DNA of 8,274 bases from positions 86,807-95,080 of the forward strand of contig CAJTPF010000006.1 in NCBI GenBank assembly GCA_910578175.1, read 5' to 3'. The notes below the pieces were generated by a model. That model was not told the DNA's origin. It did no database searches and saw only the letters and a list, made by a program, of their open reading frames with translations. Positions 5,619 to 8,274 of the stretch are shown here, piece by piece. Positions within the stretch are counted from its first letter, which is position 1; every line of letters begins with the position of its first letter. A program made the translations under genes and the position numbers. This DNA is from an uncultured Lachnospiraceae bacterium (lineage in GTDB: Bacteria > Bacillota > Clostridia > Lachnospirales > Lachnospiraceae).

Positions 5619-7197
5619 AGATTTCCTTCAGGAACTGGTGGCGAAGATCGGCGAAGAATTAAATGGAATTTTAAGGGCGAACTTATATGAGCTTTCTTTA
5701 AAAAAAGAAGAATTATTAAGGCTTAGAAATAAGAAAAGGGAACTGAGAAGGGCATTAAAAAATTGTGGTATTGGTGATTTACAAGCAAAAATCCATGTTA
5801 AAATCCTGATAAAAGACATCTTGACAGAAAAACTGGATATGACAGAAGAAAAAATAAATGACATAATACCATTTATAGATGAAAATAAATTAACTGTTAA
5901 AGATAAATTTGATATTTTACTCTATGTGTATAAAAAAGAGTATGATACAAATGCTTTTTTAAAGTTACTGGAAGAACATAAACTGCTGGAATTATCCGGC
6001 GGTTTGGCAGACGAGGGAAGATATGAAATAAATGAAGATGATATTGAAGATATATTTAATCATGTTTCCGTTTTGTTAAACTATGAAGACAAACTGGAAA
6101 TCTTGTCTCAAAAAATATATGAGGCATATAGAGGACTTGGGGTTGTAGATGAATTGAGAGATATGAAACTGGATGGAATATCGGGGGGAGTATCCGGCAG
6201 AGAAGGAGATTATCACAGTATTTGGGCATTTGTAAAAGGAAAAACCATTCATTTGGGATTTCTGGATTTTCAGTCTGAATCGGAACTGGAGCGAATCTGT
6301 ATGAATATTTATCGTTATAATCATCCCGGCCAGTTATCCATGAATAAAGGTTATATTGTAAATGAAATGAAAGATCATTCCAGAGTAGTAGTGGCAAGGC
6401 CCCCCTTTTGTGAAAGCTTTGTGTTTTTTGTCCGTAAATTTGATACGATCGAGCATAAGACACCGGAAGAACTGATTACGGACCAAAACAGGGAAATTCC
6501 TGTCAGTTTTTTAAAATGGATCGTAAAAGGATGTCAGATCACGGCAGTTACCGGTGCACAGGGCTGCGGAAAAACAACGCTTTTGATGGCTCTGATTGGA
6601 TACATTCATCCGTCTTATACATTAAGAATTCAGGAACTATCCTTTGAGTTACATCTGCGTGATATATACGAAGACAGGAATATTGTTACATTTCAGGAAA
6701 CCGATCATATCAGCGGACAGGAGGGCCTTGACCTGCAGAAAAAAACAGATGGTGTCGTAAATATTCTGGGGGAAGTTGCTACGGCGCCGGTTGCTTCCTG
6801 GCTGATCCAAATGTCTTTGACGGCCTCTTTGTTTACAATGTTTACCCATCATGCCAAAACGACAGAAGGTCTTGTAAAGTATATGAGAAACTGTCTTCTG
6901 ACAGACGGGGCTTTCCAAAACGAGGACATTGCAGAGGAACAGGTTGTGGATACCATACGGTTTGACGTTCATCTGGAAAAAGATCTGGATGGGCACCGGT
7001 ATATAGAAAGAATCTCGGAGATCATTCCGAGAGATGATAATACAGGAGGAAAAGCCTATGATGTAAATATCCTGATGGAATATAGAGACGGAGCGTATGT
7101 GAAATGCGGGGATTTCTCGATGAGTGTCAGGAGAGAGATAGAAAAGCATTTAACAGCGGCCGAAAGGGAGGAGTTTTATGAGATATTTCCTGTTTAA
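5602..7197 (+). CDS. TadA/CpaF-like secretion ATPase (T2SS/T4SS motor family)
   Basis: This is the motor ATPase expected to power pilus assembly or export from the cytosolic face of the membrane. Residues 1-170 are a charged, helix-rich region with a probable coiled coil at about 28-55. Residues 185-300 form the N-terminal domain before the motor, ending with ARPPFCESFVFFVRKF (265-280). The RecA-like core has Walker A GAQGCGKT (318-325, K324), a Walker B-like strand GVVNILGE (384-391, catalytic E391) and a His-box-like FTHHA (414-418). In the family the glutamate is usually followed by VRG with a conserved arginine; here it reads GEVATAP, and the TGH stretch becomes SLTAS. The nucleotide site looks usable but the surroundings are divergent. 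The length of 531 exceeds the usual 400-480, mainly in the N-terminal part. The start is ATG 5602 after GAGGGTGA; TTG 5608 is an alternative. The gene overlaps the preceding one by 17 bases. Confidence 0.88.
   Translation: MLLERKDFLQELVAKIGEELNGILRANLYELSLKKEELLRLRNKKRELRRALKNCGIGDLQAKIHVKILIKDILTEKLDMTEEKINDIIPFIDENKLTVKDKFDILLYVYKKEYDTNAFLKLLEEHKLLELSGGLADEGRYEINEDDIEDIFNHVSVLLNYEDKLEILSQKIYEAYRGLGVVDELRDMKLDGISGGVSGREGDYHSIWAFVKGKTIHLGFLDFQSESELERICMNIYRYNHPGQLSMNKGYIVNEMKDHSRVVVARPPFCESFVFFVRKFDTIEHKTPEELITDQNREIPVSFLKWIVKGCQITAVTGAQGCGKTTLLMALIGYIHPSYTLRIQELSFELHLRDIYEDRNIVTFQETDHISGQEGLDLQKKTDGVVNILGEVATAPVASWLIQMSLTASLFTMFTHHAKTTEGLVKYMRNCLLTDGAFQNEDIAEEQVVDTIRFDVHLEKDLDGHRYIERISEIIPRDDNTGGKAYDVNILMEYRDGAYVKCGDFSMSVRREIEKHLTAAEREEFYEIFPV
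7166..7173 (+). promoter_or_regulatory. Ribosome binding site of the T2SSF-like gene
   Basis: GGGAGGAG lies inside the end of the ATPase gene, with GGAGG (7167-7171) six bases before ATG 7178. It fixes that start and indicates translational coupling with the upstream gene. Confidence 0.8.
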
Positions 7198-8274
7198 GTT
7201 CTGTTCCGAAAACAGGATTACAAAGAATATGACCAAACGTATTGAAAACAGGCTGAAAATTATATATCCCATGGATACTCAGACGCTGATCCGGAAAACA
7301 GAGCGGGAACTTATAAAATTAATATTGACAGTGTGTTTTTTTATGATGGTCATAGTATTGATGGGAAGGCTTTCATTTTATTTTTGCATTTCCGGAGCGG
7401 TATTGCTGTATGTTCAGGGATTGAACAGTATTTATTCTGCTTATGATTGTCTGGAAATAAAACTGTTAAAGCAGTTCGAAAAGTTTATTCAGGATATCCG
7501 GTTTCAGTTCCGGTTTGACGGTATGCTGGAAGAAGCTTTACAGGAAGCCGTACAAAATTCAGGGTATGAAATGTCTCTTCAGGGAATGAAAATGATAGAA
7601 AGTCTGAATGCATGGAAAAATGATGAATACAATGAATCCTATGAGGAACTGGCTCCCAATCATTTCTTTTTGACTTTCTATGCATTATGTGAGACTGTGA
7701 TATGTTATGGAGATAAGATGATCAATGGCCAATCACTGTTTTTGACCAATATCGGTTATTTAAAAGAAGATATAAATATTGAAATATTAAAAAGAGAAAA
7801 AAACAGGGCTTTGTTTATGGGGCTTTTTGGAGTCACGATCGTACCGGTCTTTTCCATAAAATTAATTGAACAGTGGGGAGTACATAATATGCCCGAACTG
7901 AAAGGATTTTATTTTGAAATAGCGGGAGCCATAACCATGGTGCTTATAACGGCTGCAACCCTGATAATCTATCATGTGATCATGAAATTAAAATATCCCA
8001 TTGACTTTGACCGGCATAAAAGCCAGTGGGTAGTAGAGTTTCTGGAGATTGAATGGATCAACAGGTTACTGATGAGACGTATTTCTAAAAATTATCATTA
8101 TTACTATAACAGGGAGCAGATGTTGAAATCTATCGTCTATCCTTATAATGTAAAAGAACTTATGGGAAAACAGATGATGAATGGAGGGATAACATTTATT
8201 ATTATGCTGGCCTTGCTGGCCGGGACAGGTTTATTTCAAATACCGATCATGGGCGTTACATACGGCGGTTGTCT
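7178..8274 (+). CDS. TadB/TadC-like (T2SSF) inner-membrane platform protein, 3' end outside window
   Basis: An open frame runs from ATG 7178 to the right edge (365 codons visible, no stop), overlapping the end of the ATPase gene by 20 bases. The visible protein has a basic cytosolic start, a hydrophobic pair at about 45-80, a helical cytosolic region at about 95-205, hydrophobic segments at about 211-230 and 246-268, a second polar stretch, and a further hydrophobic segment at about 337-357 near the edge. Helical cytosolic domains alternating with membrane helices are typical of type II secretion F-domain proteins such as TadB, TadC and GspF, which form the platform driven by the TadA motor. 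Sequence motifs are weak; the call rests on topology and on the position directly after a TadA-like gene. Whether it is closer to TadB or TadC, or a fusion of two F domains, cannot be told without the missing end. Confidence 0.7.
   Translation, partial: MRYFLFKFCSENRITKNMTKRIENRLKIIYPMDTQTLIRKTERELIKLILTVCFFMMVIVLMGRLSFYFCISGAVLLYVQGLNSIYSAYDCLEIKLLKQFEKFIQDIRFQFRFDGMLEEALQEAVQNSGYEMSLQGMKMIESLNAWKNDEYNESYEELAPNHFFLTFYALCETVICYGDKMINGQSLFLTNIGYLKEDINIEILKREKNRALFMGLFGVTIVPVFSIKLIEQWGVHNMPELKGFYFEIAGAITMVLITAATLIIYHVIMKLKYPIDFDRHKSQWVVEFLEIEWINRLLMRRISKNYHYYYNREQMLKSIVYPYNVKELMGKQMMNGGITFIIMLALLAGTGLFQIPIMGVTYGGC

Noticed and set aside
6649..7149. 166-residue minus-strand frame opposite the secretion ATPase
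   Set aside because: It covers the conserved core of the ATPase on the plus strand and shows no domain of its own; an antisense shadow.

Overview
The window reads as chromosomal DNA of an anaerobic, low-GC Firmicute of the class Clostridia, most likely Lachnospiraceae-like. The case rests on strong Shine-Dalgarno sites, AT-rich sigma-A type promoters, a type A RNase P RNA, a nucleoside kinase of the fused clostridial type, and a separate PyrB/PyrI aspartate carbamoyltransferase. The genus cannot be fixed from the sequence alone.

Layout, left to right. (1) Positions 2-1072 hold the 3' part of a uridine-kinase-like nucleoside kinase that enters from beyond the left edge. (2) A TTTACA-N17-TAAAGT promoter drives the RNase P RNA gene rnpB (about 1165-1561). 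(3) A membrane-anchored polysaccharide deacetylase (1587-2513) follows with no visible terminator or convincing promoter in between. (4) An 18-bp bidirectional hairpin (2525-2569) ends that unit and the convergent pyrB-pyrI operon, which encodes the catalytic and regulatory chains of aspartate carbamoyltransferase on the minus strand (3969 down to 2568). (5) A divergent intergenic region carries one promoter for pyrBI and one for a rightward operon. (6) That operon (from about 4165 to beyond the right edge) encodes a P-loop-less MinD/ParA-like protein, a second MinD/TadZ-like protein whose Walker A lysine is replaced, a TadA/CpaF-like secretion ATPase, and the start of a TadB/TadC-like (T2SSF) membrane protein.

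How the genes work together. PyrB and PyrI form one enzyme that commits carbamoyl phosphate to pyrimidine synthesis; the kinase at the left edge probably works in nucleoside salvage. The right-hand operon has the core of a Tad/Flp-type pilus or secretion machine: localisation factor(s), motor ATPase and inner-membrane platform. It is a divergent form, with two apparently non-canonical localisation ATPases and a motor lacking the usual arginine after its Walker B glutamate. Pilin and prepilin peptidase genes, if present, lie beyond the right edge.

The observations most worth following up are the divergent Tad-like operon, an apparent one-base frame problem at the 5' end of its first gene, and the likely co-transcription of rnpB with the deacetylase.
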